64,000 nucleotides of DNA from contig NW_026262582.1 of assembly GCF_021869535.1 (NCBI RefSeq), positions 59,098,851 to 59,162,850 of the forward strand. Direction: 5' to 3'. Source of the stretch: Mytilus californianus. Lineage: Eukaryota; Mollusca; Bivalvia; Mytilida; Mytilidae. The notes beneath the pieces are model-generated. The model worked only from the letters and a program-made list of their open reading frames with translations. It was not told the origin of the DNA and did no database searches. This document shows, piece after piece, positions 36,511 to 50,520 of the stretch. Positions within the stretch are counted from its first letter, which is position 1, and every line of letters starts with the position of its first letter. A program made the position numbers and the translations under genes.

Positions 36511-36605
36511 GATCATGTATTGAAAAAAGAGCAGTTGTCTTCTTATGTCCAAAAAGAAAAGTTCAGGGACATTTTTGTTTAAATGTTAGGTATACACTGA
36601 AATGA
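36511..36605 (+). CDS. Gene 2 last exon E: Cys-containing C-terminus
   Basis: Acceptor aatattttacag. In phase 1 it encodes 30 residues starting GSCIEKRAVVFLCPKRKVQG and ends TGA at 36,603-36,605. Three cysteines (residues 278, 288, 298) are spaced by nine residues each, absent from the last exons of genes 1 and 3. An AATAAA at 36,683 is well placed for polyadenylation. An alternative is that gttag|gtatac at about 36,588 is a donor and the gene continues, but no further exon is recognisable before a retroelement relic. Confidence 0.55.
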
Positions 36606-36682
36606 AAGAAATCCAAAACCTTTGTGTTACATCACTGTCGTTATAGGAATTTTAGTTTTTGATCATAAAGCGTAACGTTTTG

Positions 36683-36688
36683 AATAAA
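36683..36688 (+). terminator. Candidate polyadenylation signal of gene 2
   Basis: AATAAA 78 bp after the stop codon of the proposed last exon, the first good signal downstream. Confidence 0.45.
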
Positions 36689-36879
36689 AACTTCAAAAAA
36701 GAATCACAAATCATTTCTTTTCTCCTTTGTTATTAACATAAAACAGGTCGATTAAAATCTCTTCTTTATTCTGGATACCTTCATTTCCCAAAAATCCTTA
36801 TAAAGAACACAATGTATCGCCATATCGTCAATATGTTCAACTTAACATCTTTCTAAAGTTTTAATCACTATTCCTTCTT

Positions 36880-37985
36880 CAGTAAAAGATGGCCTTCCGA
36901 AAAATTGTGATATTCAATTATCGGTGTCAACCATATGTGGATTCTTCACAATGCTAGAAATCTTCATAATTGTCAATCACAATCTTACAAATTTTCAGCA
37001 ATATCAAAACTTAAGTTTTTTCTACGTTACACACACTATTCTCCATACTAATTTGAAAAATCGAATATATTATCTCATTTAACAGATATTTTTTCTACAA
37101 AAAAGGAAATCATCGTCGATACAAATGTCATTATTAAGGTCATGAACAATCTTAATTTGTGAAGAACCCCACTGATTTCAAAATCAAATGCAAGAAGTAT
37201 AATATCATCGAAAAGGTGCTCTTGATCAACAACACATGTATTGAGATTGTTAGATTTATATATCTACCGACGTTATTCCAATGGGTACTTATGTTGCATC
37301 TCTACGGGCATTTGTACTTATATGACACAGAATTGAAACAGAACCTTCTCAAAGACAAAAAGTGAACTTTAGATTAAGTAAACTATCCAAACTAAAAGGT
37401 ATGCTTCATATCTTGATATTTTCATATTTATAAAGATGGACGACTTCAAACGCGAAAATATGACAAACTTGATTATTTAAGCTTTCCAACTGTCAGCTTT
37501 CATTTCTCAACAGTAACATACACTATACCCTGTTATATCAATTGATAACTTACGCCACTGCATGTTCACACTTTATGGACGTCATTTAAAGCGGAATGAT
37601 CCATTCACACAAACTGTTCTAACAGAGATATGAGGAAGAACGACTGAAATTGACACTTATCACGTTTAACTGTCATCAGGACGAATTGTTTGGCCGATGT
37701 CTGTATCTTGACTAACTTATAACAAGTTTCCTCAGTCTAAGATCTTTAAATACCAGAACAGTGGTCAAATCCATTATTTTACTAATTGTGTCCTATTCCA
37801 TAATGCATCCGAGTTGACCGAGTTTCGATTCGCATGGCGGGTGATGCACGCATTGAAGGAGACGCCTTCTCATTTAGTGCACCCAGTATCATTCCGTTAG
37901 AAGTTATGCGGTTTTCTCAATTTTCCTTTATTAGCATTATTTGTCGTCTTTATTGATTTATGAAATTTGCAGATAAGTAAACATA
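36880..37985 (+). mobile_element. Old reverse-transcriptase relic (+), Penelope-like
   Basis: Translation with many frame breaks gives a decayed series of family words: MWILHNARNLHNCQSQSYKF, then FSAISKLKFF..., YTHYSPY (family: LYTTIPH), a weak VIPMGTYVAS (IPMGT at 37,275-37,289), later SNIHYTLLYQLITYATACSH and QRYEEERLKLTL. The order is that of the reverse-transcriptase ORF of the relics at 26-27, 55-56 and 58 kb. The 68-codon frame at 37,159-37,365 is a piece of it. It continues into a decayed 3' segment near 37,800-37,880. Confidence 0.65.
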
Positions 37986-40900
37986 AAAGTAATCCATACA
38001 ATCTATGCAATGCACATTAAAGTTCAAATCAATTTTATAACATGTTCTAAAGGTTCATTATTAATATAACAACTAATTATAAATCCTGTTTTCATATCAT
38101 TACAAAGGTTTTATTACCTTTTTCACACTGTTCTGATATGGATATGTGAATGAACTTTGCAATTGAATGTAAAACATAGGTTCGACTATAACGCACATTT
38201 AATCCATTTATTGTAACAATTAGAATATAAATTATTAAAATATTCATATTTTACTTGCATCCGTAAACCATCGCATTTTAAGTCAGAAAATTATTTCTGC
38301 GTTGATTGTTGTCCCATTGTTCATGTGCATTATTGTTCTTGATATTACGTTTGCTATATTTTTGTTTTTTTTCCAGCTTACTTGGTTAAATAAAGGAAAT
38401 ACACAAGAGAAAAAACACATGAGTAGCCTGTTGGGAATTCTATGTTCGTGACAATAACAAAAACAAAATAGTCATTTAATGTAAAAAAAAAAAAGGTAGA
38501 AATAGTCCGTATTTTTGTTCTCAAACAAAGTTCAGTAGTTCATGTGTGTTTAACCTGATATATATCTAACGTGACATATTGATTTTGTAAATAGTGATTA
38601 TTAAACTTTAATATGAGATAGTCCAGTTTTTTGTGACTTCCCTTTTTATGTGACCAGCGTGTCAGTAGATTGTATAAAACGTTTACAAATCATGTTTACT
38701 TTTCGAGCGAGTGGATAATACAGATGCTAATTGTGAAAAATGATTGTATAGCTGAATTCAATATATGAATAATGCAGCTCGAATCGTCTGATGCATTATT
38801 TATATGATATGATCTTGTAACTTAGTAAAATTAATAACAGTTTTAAAGATAAACAAAAAATAACACATAACATGTTTTAACTTGTCATTTCCATTTCAGA
38901 AGTATTAAAAAAAATTATTAATATTACTTCAAGTGAATGCACATGTATGTATTGAACTGTGCATTAAAGTTTATCAACAGTTGCATTAAAATCTTATAAA
39001 GCTGATTTTGTTTTATGTGTGTTAACAGGATGATGGATTGTATGACATTAGAATATAGTGATTCCTCATAATGTCTGCCGAAAACTATATCGGTGAGTTA
39101 TACCAACAAAATTCGGCATGTCAAGCCGTAATGCATTATCGATATATGTTCAAGGCGAATACAACTGTTTAAATATCATGACGCACACTCTTTCAACTTA
39201 AGAAACACCGCTATATAAAACACAAAGTACCCAACTTTTATTTATTATCTAAAAAAATGAATAAACATCTGAATACTGCAAAATTCAACATGTTGTATAT
39301 TTTGGTATACATATTACTATGATAAATATATTGTATACATAAGCACACAATATTTTCGTTTAATCGAAGAGTTATTTCTTAAGGTTACAGATGTATGCGT
39401 TAATCCAATACTTCCTATCAAAGGCATTGCCAATTTAAACGATTTGATGTGTAAATAAATGTGACCAGGACAAGAGGGTTTGATTGATTTTATTACATTT
39501 ATAGTGCTAACATTCCTGATTTCTTTAGATCGTTAGATACCTTTGAGATTATCCATTGACAAATAGGTCAATGGATGAATACGTACATTCGTCGGTTCTA
39601 ATCCTATTTTTTATGTCATTATGCTTTTCATTGGCTAATTCTTGATGTCAAATCCACAGTTGACATGTTGTATCAAAGGAGATTGGATTAACAAATACAC
39701 GATTACTAGAAATTTAAAAACACCTACATCAAAAAAGCCATTTTGAAGTGATTTCATCCTAATTTGAAGCAAAAAAAAAAAAAAACGTTATGACTTTCAT
39801 TTTGAAAGTTCTCATTTGTATGACGTCACGTTTAGTTATGACATTTATGCGCATGAAATCATGCATGAAGTTTCACGGAATTTTATTTTATTTCATATTG
39901 ATACATTTTTTTGAAATGTTAACATCGTTAAGGTATTATTCATTTTTGTAATGCATTAACATCAGAATAACGTTACCGTAGTTGAAAAGTTACCACCGTC
40001 AACTGGGATTTGACGGTCGCAAATATTCGTTTTACTGGGTCTTCTACTCGACAATTTATGGCGGCAACTCTTCAACTACATTAGTGTTATTCCTTATTGT
40101 CAAACTCTCTTCGGATATATAAGTAATGATAAGTTTTTCACAATCGTAATCCAAATGCATTAATCATATGTAACAACGGGATCATTACCTTGATAAACAA
40201 ACATAAAAATCATTTTGGAGTATCATTCTAAACTTAGATTAGCTTAAACCGTCTGAGTTAATACGCCAAAGAAAGTAACAACCTCATGAATATTAAATAA
40301 AATGAAAAAACTGGAAACATCTGATCAAATGATTAGTGTTAAACATACGTGTACTGACGCGCTTATTGTTGTACGATAAGTACCTCGAGAACTAGCAGTG
40401 TATTATCAGCATTGCCGGCAGATTCAAAAAAACGCATAGTGATGAATCATCCAATCAAAATAATATTTATAAAGTTAGTACATGTCAGTCAAAAATCAAG
40501 CAAATTTCGTATTCGACTCAGCGAGGTTTCAGTTTCAAGCCGATCACAAAACAATGGATACGTTTGACATTAATCATATATTGTTTTATATTTCAGCAAA
40601 AAAAAAGAAAAAAAAAGACAGGCTTAAATAGTGTTACTTTGAGTTAACAGAAAGGATCAACGAGCTGCCACAAAAACTCGATTCTACCAATTTATATATG
40701 TGTTTAAACGGTTCCTTTTGATACTTGCATTTTAGGATCAAAGTTAAAAGCTTTTCTTTTGAACTAAATACAACGTGCATTTCATTTTCTTTCAGTTTAA
40801 TGAAACAAAGTTGTGTCGCTAAAAAAAACTATTAAAGAGGGTTTCAAAACTGTAATCAATGAAAGATTCAGAACCTTTGCCGACAAATCTAAAAACTAGC

Positions 40901-41304
40901 TGGTATAGGGTTTATCGAAATATACATGCATTAACATCTAACAATCGTGGTATCATACCCGATTCACGAAAAAAGAAGTTAATATGACTCGGGCTCTTTA
41001 TTGAAGAAAACACAGTGATGGTTAAAATCCGTCTCTAGAAAAGAAGAAGAAAGTATCTTATCTCGTTTGAACAAAGACATTTTTTGAAAGTTGTTCTAAA
41101 CATCAACATTTATGTCATTAAAAGGAAATTATCTTGGATTGATAATCTATGATTTCAATTTCATCAAAACATGCACTATTGTCTTGTCATTTTCTTATGT
41201 CAAAGTAAGCTATGCATTCAATATCCTTTTGCAATTACATTTATGTCTCTAATACTAACTGTCTACGTTCTGCGTTTTTAGGATTATATTTCAACAATAT
41301 TTCA
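37986..41304. other. Intergenic, AT-rich
   Basis: No gene. A perfect 10-bp inverted repeat atccattgac/gtcaatggat at 39,551-39,576 (6-base loop). 39,735-40,130 has dispersed-repeat texture (atgacgtcacg, ttgacggtcgcaaatatt) that I cannot assign. At 39,072 ATGTCTGCCGAAAACTATATCG precedes gtgagt, an exon-like start without support elsewhere. Confidence 0.4.
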
Positions 41305-41480
41305 TTGCTATAAAACCAGGTTTTATCCACCATTGGCTACATAAGGAAATGTCTGTACCAATTCAGGAAAATGACTGTTGTTTTCCATTCGTTTGATGTT
41401 TTTGAACTTTTGATTTGGCCATTTTATAAAGGACTTTTCGTTTTGAATTTCCCTTGGTGTTCGGTATTTTTGTTATTTTA
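41305..41480 (+). repeat. Interspersed repeat family 2 copy
   Basis: Reads ctataaaaccaggttttatc, accattggctacataaggaa, tgtaccaattcaggaaaatg, ttccattcgtttgatgtttt, aaaggacttttcgttttgaa and tttcccttggtgttcggtat. A clean match to 58,430-58,605. Confidence 0.75.
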
Positions 41481-42929
41481 CTTTTTGCATATCATTCTTG
41501 TTAGAACCGGACGTTTAGAGAAACTATTGTTATAGTCTTGTTTCTTTACTGTTTTCATGTATCTTGCTCATAACAAATTGATATCAAAATTATATTTAAT
41601 GAATATCATGCTTACATTTTGAGTATGATTTGAACTCAATGTATGTGTAATTCGCAGCAAATCATGCATTGAAAAACTGGAAAATATTACAGAATTCAAG
41701 AATACATAGTATGTATTTAATAGGAACAAAGGACATTATAAAAACATATCTCAAAGAAAAGTTTTCCCCATTGTAGTAGATGAATCAGTCAAAACGCAAG
41801 TACACAAATAGTTGCTCTTCTAGTCCAATATTCCAATTACTTTATACATTTCTATGTCGCGTTTTTACATACTTAGGTTATGGAGCCCACAACTTAATCT
41901 CCGGGTGTGGGATTTTCTCTGTTCGTTAAAGGTCTATTGGTAGTCTTGTGCTGTTTTCTTCTGTTTGGTCGAAATGTTGACACATTACCCGTATTTATTC
42001 TTCATTCAATTAAGATTCAATGTACTATCAATTGGAAAGAAAATGTAGTAAGACCATGACAATAATCACCACACGATATGTTAATCTCTTGATCCCTGGG
42101 GTCTGAAAATATGTTGATTGACTTCTACAGAGGCTATATGAGATATGCCATCAATCAAAACAAAGTCCATGATATATAAGGGATTGTGGTTACATATTTT
42201 TGATAGATATGAGGGAAAAAACGTTCAACAATATGTGGCATGTTCGGAATCTCACATCATTGAATTAAAAAAAAATGATGGAAACATTGCATCTTACTAG
42301 TATTTAAAACTGGGATTGCAAATAGTTTGTTCAGTTAAAGAACGATAATTTGAAAAACGAACTAAAAGAGGAAGAGGAAATCAGCAATACGCATATATGT
42401 GCATGCACAACACATTTGCATGACTTTATGCTGGTACCAAAAAGAAACTTTGATAAGGCTCATACTATACACAGCTGATACTGACATTCAAGTACATTGC
42501 AAACAACACAAAATACATGATTATGTTTCTGAATCTAGTGATTTACTTTGTTGAAGAGCAATTGATAAAAGGTATAACATCAAGTGTTTCCTAGAGAAAT
42601 AGCTTGTGCATGGCATTTTTTGTGCTGTAGTTATAAAACATTTTGTTTAAATCTAGGATATACGATGACTACATTTAGGAAAAGTTTCTATATCTAAAAA
42701 TAACTGATTTGTTTGCAGATCTGTTGATTGTGATGTACAATTTTGACGTTTTTTGAACATATTGAACAAACAAACTATGCAGTTGTGGATTCAGCAGCAC
42801 ACACGGTTTTTGATTTTGGGCACCTGACTTCACACAGTATAAAGTTAACAACTATGGTTCACTAAAAGTAATTTTTTTTAAATCTTTGAAAAAAACCTCT
42901 TAACACACACATATCTAAATAGATGTGGT
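41481..42929. other. Intergenic, AT-rich
   Basis: Nothing recognised. Confidence 0.4.
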
Positions 42930-43190
42930 ACTACTACGGCCCTACTACTCATACATACCAACAGACAAGGAGGACCAAATGGCTTTAAAAACGGTAAAAC
43001 AAATGTGGAACACTCTAAATAGGATAACATATAACTTGATTAAACCTACAACAATCAACGAAAAACAACAATGGCGGCCAGCAATTAGAGGCAACTATGT
43101 ATTTACAGGCTACTGGGTTGGAATTATCATGTACAGAATAGAACGGAGTTTAACATAATTGTGAGCACTCATCCACACACGTAACGTCTG
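42930..43190 (-). repeat. Decayed Penelope-like tail (-)
   Basis: Diverged words caacgaaaaacaacaatggc, ttacaggctactgggttgga and aattgtgagcactcatccac, in the order seen in the tails at 19,005 and 25,780. The 77-codon frame at 42,925-43,158 is in this repeat. Confidence 0.4.
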
Positions 43191-44919
43191 ACAGTAGTGC
43201 AACAACCCAACACTAAAACTTACTGTACAAACAAGTCCAGTCTCATTAGACCAATTCTAAAACAAATGGTTGATATTAAAAAAAAAAAGAAAAAAAAGAT
43301 TTAATGGTACTCACATATAATTAAAATTAATTCAAAGCCTAGTTTCACCAAATACAAATACTATGCATCACCAGACAAACTGTTTGTTTTACTCGTTTCA
43401 CTGAAAGGTGTCGGAGTAAGTGAAACGCGAGTTGTCTATCAAAGCAATTTATACTTACCCTTGATGTCCCAGAATACTAAGGCTGTACAGAAAGAACAAC
43501 ATGATTTTAAACGTATGATTTGGGTACCAATGTGTATAGTCAATTATGTGTTTCACAATGATCACATGTTATATTTAATATGGATCATGTTGTTCATTAA
43601 GATGAGAGCTGTACCTGGAATTTTGATAACAGTTTTGAAATTATGATGACTAGAGTCCGAATGATGTCAAGGAGAGTCATTAATGAAATACCCAGTAAAC
43701 GTGTGGTACAAAACGTCTTCGTCGATAGGTGCAAAATACATCAGTAGTATATGTTGCATTGGAAATAAGGGATTATTATGTATGTGATGAACGTATATCA
43801 GATACTATTGTAACAAAATAAGAGTTCGGTATTCATATCAACGTTATTATATAAAACAAGAATGGTCCGTCAATGAGAACAGAAGAGTGATTCAAACTTT
43901 TACTAATTTATTGAAGGTTAATTATTATCTTCTACATGTTCTATATATATATATTTTATAACAATACTTTATTGTACAGTAAGATGTTAAATAGTGTACT
44001 TGGGACCCTTTACATGATTTGATATGGAAATCCTATATGTTATTGATGTAAAGTCAACCATACTTTATATCATGAAAGATATTTTAAATAGGATCATTAG
44101 GTAATGCAGTGAATTTAATCAAATTACGTAGAATCGTCCAGGGGAATACGTAGGCCTTTAGTAAGAGGGTGACATAACATTTACTAAAATGTATCTACAA
44201 ACAGATTGTACGCATTTATAAATATGTAAATTTGTCGAATCGACAGAATTTCTACTTTCTTTTAGGAATTATCATGAATTTCTTTAGGCAATTAAATGAA
44301 AACGTAAATTAATATTTTTGAATAAATTCAATTTACAGCTGGTATAAATATATATATATATATATGTGTGTGTTTAACGCTTTTTTCCCTCAATGCACAA
44401 ATGACAATGCATTTTTCGCCTCCATCTCACAAAGGTCCAGATAAAACAGTTCGAGCCTGACATAAATGTGTGATTATTAACTTTACATTTTGAAATTATG
44501 ACCATTATCAGTCAATCTTAACAATGCATTGTCTATGGGAATAGTCATATGTCTTAAAACACATAATAACATAGCAATATGGTTTATGCAATAAAGGTGA
44601 AGACGCAATTTTACAGTTGACGCAGTCCAAGCGATTCCCTCAGTTTGTTTGCCTTTCAGTGTCGGGTGTATATCATCAAAATGCATTTTTTTTTTTAATT
44701 TTCAATAAGTCAACTCTTGTTACCTTTTTTCCCTGTCTAATTAATTCCTCTCCGATCAATAACCATAATTTCACCTTTCATCTTATATAGACTAGGGAAA
44801 AAGCACTGGTTAACCTGATTGACCTAGTTTTTTTCAATGTTTAACTTTATAGTATTATTTAAAGGTAATGATAAATAAATGCAAGGTGTACAATGAAAAA
44901 AAGATTGTAAATAAACTCA
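43191..44919. other. Intergenic, with (TA)n microsatellite
   Basis: No gene. (TA)n followed by (TG)n at about 44,347-44,373. Frames of 61-67 codons are unsupported. Confidence 0.4.
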
Positions 44920-45040
44920 ACATAAAGGACACGTCAGTGACGCTCGAATAAAAGGATTTAAAAGGTAAGATAAAGTACGAAGTTAAAGAGCAATTAGGAC
45001 CAAATGTTTCGAAGGGTTTTATCAAATACAGGTAAGGGAA
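44920..45040 (+). repeat. Interspersed repeat family 4 fragment
   Basis: Reads cacgtcagtgacgctcgaat, aaaaggatttaaaaggt, aaagtacgaagttaaagagc and aattaggacc, the same word order as at 21,730-21,800. Confidence 0.65.
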
Positions 45041-46069
45041 ACTTTGCCTTCGGTAGAAAATCCTTAGCATTCGAAATATTCAAAGTTATGTCAACAGTTA
45101 ATTTAAAATTATGACCATATCAATATATGGGTTTAGATTATCTTATGATAAAATGAAAGACGAAAAAAGACTACATTGTCAAAAGCATTTTTTGTAAATA
45201 ATGTTTCAATGTATTATTTTGATTTATGGCCGATAGTTTGTCTCATCATACTATCTAGTAAATAGTTTCTTTTTAAAAAACAAATCTTTTAGTCTGTCTG
45301 ATATCTGTGGTAATATACATGATATATGTCAATTGCACATGTATTCTGTATATTTGATGTAAGCCTTCAAACTGCTAAATCAAAAGTATAAATGGAAACA
45401 CTTCAATATTCCAAACTATCCAATTGAAATTAATAAGTATGTCATTAATAGCCGTATCCTACAATAATTCTGTTCTTTCTTAAATAACAGTTTGAAACAA
45501 ATGGTATTTAGTCATTTATGAATACGTTAACTACTTTACAAAAACAACATCAACTAACACCTGCTGCGGGATATAAAATGAATAAAGTACTTGTCATTGA
45601 ATATGTTCCTCAGAATTCGTTATGATTCATGGGATACCGTTTCATGAATTTCAATGAAAATGGTGAACCTAGATTTCAAATCTTCAACGAGGTACCAATT
45701 TTCTACATCTTTTAATACTTTCGGAGAACCACGAAGTTAAATATCCTAGAAAATACATTTTTTCTTAAAAACAAAAATGGTACCCATGACAATAAATAAA
45801 TCCTTAGTAAGTATATTGATTAATAGTCAATTTATAATTCAGAATGGAAATACGTCTTTTCTTCTCAAGGCTTGTGAAACATATTAATAAAGGCAAAAAA
45901 GTTCTATATACTGTATTAATTTTTGTTTAATGCTAATAAAATGTTTGCATAAATCTATTAAGACTTAGGCAAGACATGGTTACGCTTAAATTATAGGAAA
46001 CTACTGGATATTATAATTATTGTATTTGAACGATTTTCAGTTTCTTTGAACAAGTTTTTCTTAATATAA
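45041..46069. other. Intergenic, AT-rich
   Basis: Nothing recognised. Confidence 0.4.
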
Positions 46070-46440
46070 AAACGAGGAGGTGTAGCATGGTTGTCAATGA
46101 GACAACTATCCACCAGAGTTCAACTGAAGTGGTAGTAAGCAATTAAAGGCCACCGTAAAGAATTGAAAAATGAAAAAAAAATTGCATACCATTTAGTCGC
46201 AAATTAAAGGCCCTGACATGAAATCTGTGACAAAATTCAATCGAGAAAACTAACGGCTTAATTAATAACAAAACAATTAACGAAAATAAATATGCCAGAC
46301 ACGAACCAATGACAACCACTATACTACATCCTCCTGACTTGGGACAGATACAAAAGGAATGAGTATGGGGTAAACGTGTTTGTGAACGCTCAACCTTCCT
46401 TTAACTTGAGAAAAAGAAAACATCAGAGATATCCGTTTTT
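46070..46440 (-). repeat. Solo 3' tail of Penelope-like element (-)
   Basis: Plus-strand text aaacgaggaggtgtagcatg, gttgtcaatgagacaactat, ccaccagagttcaactgaag, aaaggccctgacatgaaatc, caatgacaaccactatacta and cctgacttgggacagataca follows the same order as 25,780-26,140. Confidence 0.7.
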
Positions 46441-49429
46441 AATGACAATAAGTAAGGACATTTTATCCTTTCTGTACAAAACAAATAATATTTTTTAAAG
46501 ATTAGAGTGAATTTAATTAAATCAGCCTAACTTGAGATGTATGCATTAATATGTCAAACAGGATATATACCTGTGCAAACATTAAATTCAAACGTAATTG
46601 TAATACATTAATATAGATATAAATGAACACATTATCAAACCAACAATGTCATAGGCAAGCGTTCACGTAAATATTGCAGGACTTTTCTACTCAAAATTTG
46701 TGAGGTAAGTAAATCAAAGTTATATTTTTTCTCAATGAAATTATGTAAAATAGTTTTTATACGTGTTGTTTTTAATTAATGTTATGTTTGAACTTGCATT
46801 TGTTACTTAAAGATGTGAATATCAAATGAAGGAAATGACCAGATAAGATTCCATCATTTGTTTGCATGCTAGTTCATTGTACAGTTCGACATTATCAATA
46901 CTTCCCTATGTTAAAAGAACAGCTTGTGTCATTCTTCATGTTTCCTCAAATTGACTTTATTTTAAACGTACCCCTACAAAATTTTGCTTGTTGTTGTTTG
47001 TCACTTTCTAGTCAGTGTTGAAACAAGACATTTTATTGATTATATATTATTTGAGTAATTGACATTTTATAGCACAATACACACGTCACAGTTGTTCATA
47101 AGGCATAATGCTCGTGTTAACATACCATGACTTGTGCTGAAGTGAAAATAAGATTTTTGAATTATGTTTACTTAACATTATCCCCTTTTTCATTGAATTG
47201 AATACCATAATGTTTCCATTGAAAATAAAACTTATACAAATATTCGGGAAATTGTTATCATGGTTATATTATCTCTTGTAGCTCAAATAATTAATCATTT
47301 CATAATATATTTATTATTGTATCGTCCTTAACGCAACTATTTTAAAATAAAAGCAAACACAATTATCCCTATGAGAAGTACAAATAGTATCTTACAATAA
47401 GTATTACATGTTACAGTTTTGTATCGATTATATGACTGCTCGATAAGTAAAAAAAAACAAAAAAAAAACTTTTTGGCAGGATTGTTCTTGAAGACACATA
47501 TAGACGGCGTAGACCAGCATTTAACACTGTTTGATAAAACATAAGATTCCTCTCATTGTGGGATTCTGACACACTTCTTAGTTGATTAATGCAAATGTAT
47601 GTATAAGTTCTCGATAAGTTTGTAGAAAGCAATATAGCTTTAGGCCTCAATTTATCTATGTTTACCTGTAAATTTTATTGAGATCAAGAATTATTGGGAA
47701 GACGCAATATTCGAAGAAACTGATTTGACACGACTTAACATCTACTGTAATCAATCATTAGGAGTTGTTGATCTTATCCTTAAAGGAATTGAAAGTCTAA
47801 ACTCAAAACTTTAGCATTTATTGGTAGTATGTCAACATATATTCGTTATTATGCTGCTTTAAATGCTACAGAATGATCAAAATCTCCCAGATTTTGTAAA
47901 ATTTATTCAGGAAAATAACCCAGTGTGAACGGAAAGACAACTACACGATATAATTTGAGAAAAAAATAAATAATAGGAAGATGCTTTTCTAATGGGCTTT
48001 TAGAAAATAAAATAAAAATTGGTGACATGGAACTCATGTTCTTAGTACAAATCGTAAATTCACTATAAATTCAATGTAACGTAACTTTATTCAACTGTCA
48101 TACAATTGGGAGGTTAAACTAGCTATAAAACTAAATTCAACCCACCATTTTGTTCACCTGCATTTACCTTTGGAGTTCAGTATTTTTGTTGTACTTTTTC
48201 TTATCCTATTTTTAGATGAAATGTCTTTCAAATTAAATGTATTCCTGTATGTAAAAGTTTGTAATTTTATGAAAGATATATTTCATAATCGAAGATAACG
48301 GAGGACATCTGATATACCTCAAATTATAATAATTTTTAAATAATATATTTAGCATTTCTTCTGACAGTTCAATGAGAATGAATATGTTTGGAACGAAAAA
48401 CATTTGTTAGGTTTTTTTTTCTTTCAAATCTTTAAATAAATCACCAACAATATTTGAAAGTACGAGAAACAACAACAACTATCAACAGCGGGTGCATTAA
48501 AACAATAATTACAGACAAACATCATCGAAGAACACAGGTCTAATTTGTCTGTCTTGAAACAGGCACAGAAAGGGTTTCGGTTTTACCAGTTCACGTTGGC
48601 ACAACGTTCTATTTTCATAACTTGACCGTACGTCGTATAACAACTACACACACTTTTCAACAAGTGCATATCATTACAGATTAGTTTTGTTAACTTAGTT
48701 TGATATTAATTTAAAGATGAATGACTTGTAAAGAGATTAATTATTTTGTTACTTATTTTAATTAATAGACACTTTCTAGTAAATTCGAAATTGAAATACC
48801 ATTACGACATCCTTATTGGTGTAAACAAGTTGAGAAAGGCAACACTCCCCCCCCCCTCCCCCCCCCCCCGTAAAAAGTAATGTTAAGCTAAATTTATTTA
48901 ATGATACTAAAGAGCTTTGTGTGTGTGATTTATCCGGAATGAATAGCTTGATAATAAAACCTGACAAATTAAAATCTATAAACACAATGCAAATGTATAA
49001 TGCATAGTGGGCTTCAATAAGAAATGTCAGGTGAATACCCCAAAACAGAATTATTCAATTAGTATTGTCTACTCGGTCAAAGTTTGCAAGAAATAAAATG
49101 TATGACAGATTAGAAAAAAATGATTTAAAATGTATACTTATAAGCTTTACAAAAAAAAAACATACTGCCATGTCCTGTTGAAATTGAATGCAATTTTATT
49201 TTGAACTATTGTTTATTACAAAAAAATGTTTACGTCTTTAAATGTCTGTTTGAGCATCGGATAACGCGTGAAACCAATAACAAACTGATTCATAACTTTA
49301 ATTCTTTTGTTACGTATGTAGTTTTACGAATCAAAATGATTTCCCTGCTATTCAGGTTAATTCAACCAAAACTGTTTAACCGACTTAAAAAACGATAAGT
49401 ATGTTCTAAAATAGAAAGAAAGCATGTGA
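46441..49429. other. Intergenic, AT-rich
   Basis: No gene. A short family 2 fragment at about 48,115-48,205 (tataaaactaaattcaaccc, then tttacctttggagttcagta), a C-run at 48,847-48,869 broken by a single T, and the 49,025-49,200 relative of 23,690-23,900. Frames at 47,411-47,650 (-), 48,776-48,985 (-) and 49,201-49,398 (+) have no motif. Confidence 0.45.
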
Positions 49430-50010
49430 TGTTCGAGGCCAAATTATTTGAAAATCCAAAACTTATTAATCAATGAAGAGCCTATAAACCAACAAGGACA
49501 AAAATTATAGCCAATTCCGGACAAGACACCAGAGCTTTGTATGAGGAAGATTTCTTCCTTAACTTAAAATAATATCTAAATTTTGCTACAGCAAGTTTGT
49601 ATATCATAATATCCATGTTTTGATGCCAGTACCGAACTTCTGGTTACTGGGATTATGATATATTCTGGGACTAACAGACCACCAACAGAGGTTTTGACCA
49701 AGTGTTACTAATAACACTTACGTACCAATTTATTGACCTAGATGCGCAGTGATGTTAGAAGCTAGAATATTTGAAAATCAAAAACTTATTAAACAATGAA
49801 AATCCTATAAATCAAAAAGGACGAAAAGTATAACCAAAGCCGGGCAAGTCCCAAGAAGGAGATATAATCCTTGAGGTAAAATTGCAAACTTAATATCCGT
49901 ATTTTTAATTCAAGTACTAAAGTAATGGCTACTGGGCTGGTTATACCCTGGGGAACACACAGTCTAGCAACAGAGGTAGCGACCAAGTGGTAATAATAAC
50001 ATTGACCGTA
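49430..50010. repeat. Two diverged tandem copies of a ~320-bp repeat (family 4-related)
   Basis: Copy 1 (about 49,435-49,710) and copy 2 (about 49,755-50,000) share tatttgaaaatc.aaaactta, ttaa.caatgaa.a.cctata, aa.c.a.aaggac.aaaa.ta and then ctggttactgg / tggctactgggctggt, ccaacagagg / gcaacagagg and gaccaagtg. The ctgggctggttataccctgg segment is the same dispersed mussel element as part of 18,650-18,700. Confidence 0.6.
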
Positions 50011-50520
50011 AATATAAATGATTCGTCATTAGTATGTTTTGTCGATTATATTTTGTTGGAACTATTAACATGATTAATAGGTAGTACAGATAATTACCAT
50101 CTTACCGGTTAAGATTAATTATGACATTGTGATTATCGTTGTATTTCATAGCTGTTTTATGATGTGATTTTCAGTCGACAATTGTATTTAAAAAGCTTTT
50201 CTGATATTTGATGCTTACATTCTTATACAGTTTTGTCGACACCTGTGCTCAATAAAATTATATTGAACAAAAAAAGGAAAAACTTTATAAAATTTAAATG
50301 AATTTAATTTGTTTTGAAAATTTGCTTCTTTTTTCGAGACTGCGATGCAGCAGTTATAACTGTATGTACTAATCGATCTTAGCTGTATATAACACCATCC
50401 TTTTTTCACTGCATTCCTAAAAATGCTTTCATACATTTTAATGCCACAATTCTGTTTCATATTTTATAAATTTTAGGACTGACGCGCCTTGGATTTTTCA
50501 ATTGACCCCTTGGTAAAAAC
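50011..50520. other. Upstream region of gene 3
   Basis: No repeat recognised. The AG at 50,475-50,476 in aaattttag matches an AG at the same distance class before the gene 2 start and may end a 5'-UTR intron. No TATA or initiator can be assigned. Confidence 0.35.

Larger units (their letters stand above)
25318..36605 (+). other. Gene 2: complete single-propeller YWTD secreted protein gene (306 aa)
   Basis: Exons: 25318-25381, 30425-30599, 32730-32945, 33350-33465, 35485-35739, 36511-36605. Joined, they give 921 nt with no internal stop. Phases are 1,2,2,1,1, and all introns are GT-AG. The protein has a hydrophobic leader (residues 1-21) and then about 250 residues forming YWTD-type blades: LLFSTSTGYLKDIDL (blade edge), IYVPRFTSGDILR, LYWTEPKEG (YWTE 113-116), WMYYSQ (153-158) and LYWMDN (YWMD 196-199), then DFIFYTS. 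This length fits one six-bladed LDL-receptor class B propeller with no EGF or transmembrane module. Six N-X-S/T sequons support secretion. By family, such propellers bind extracellular protein ligands; the ligand here is unknown. Promoter not identified. Confidence 0.85.
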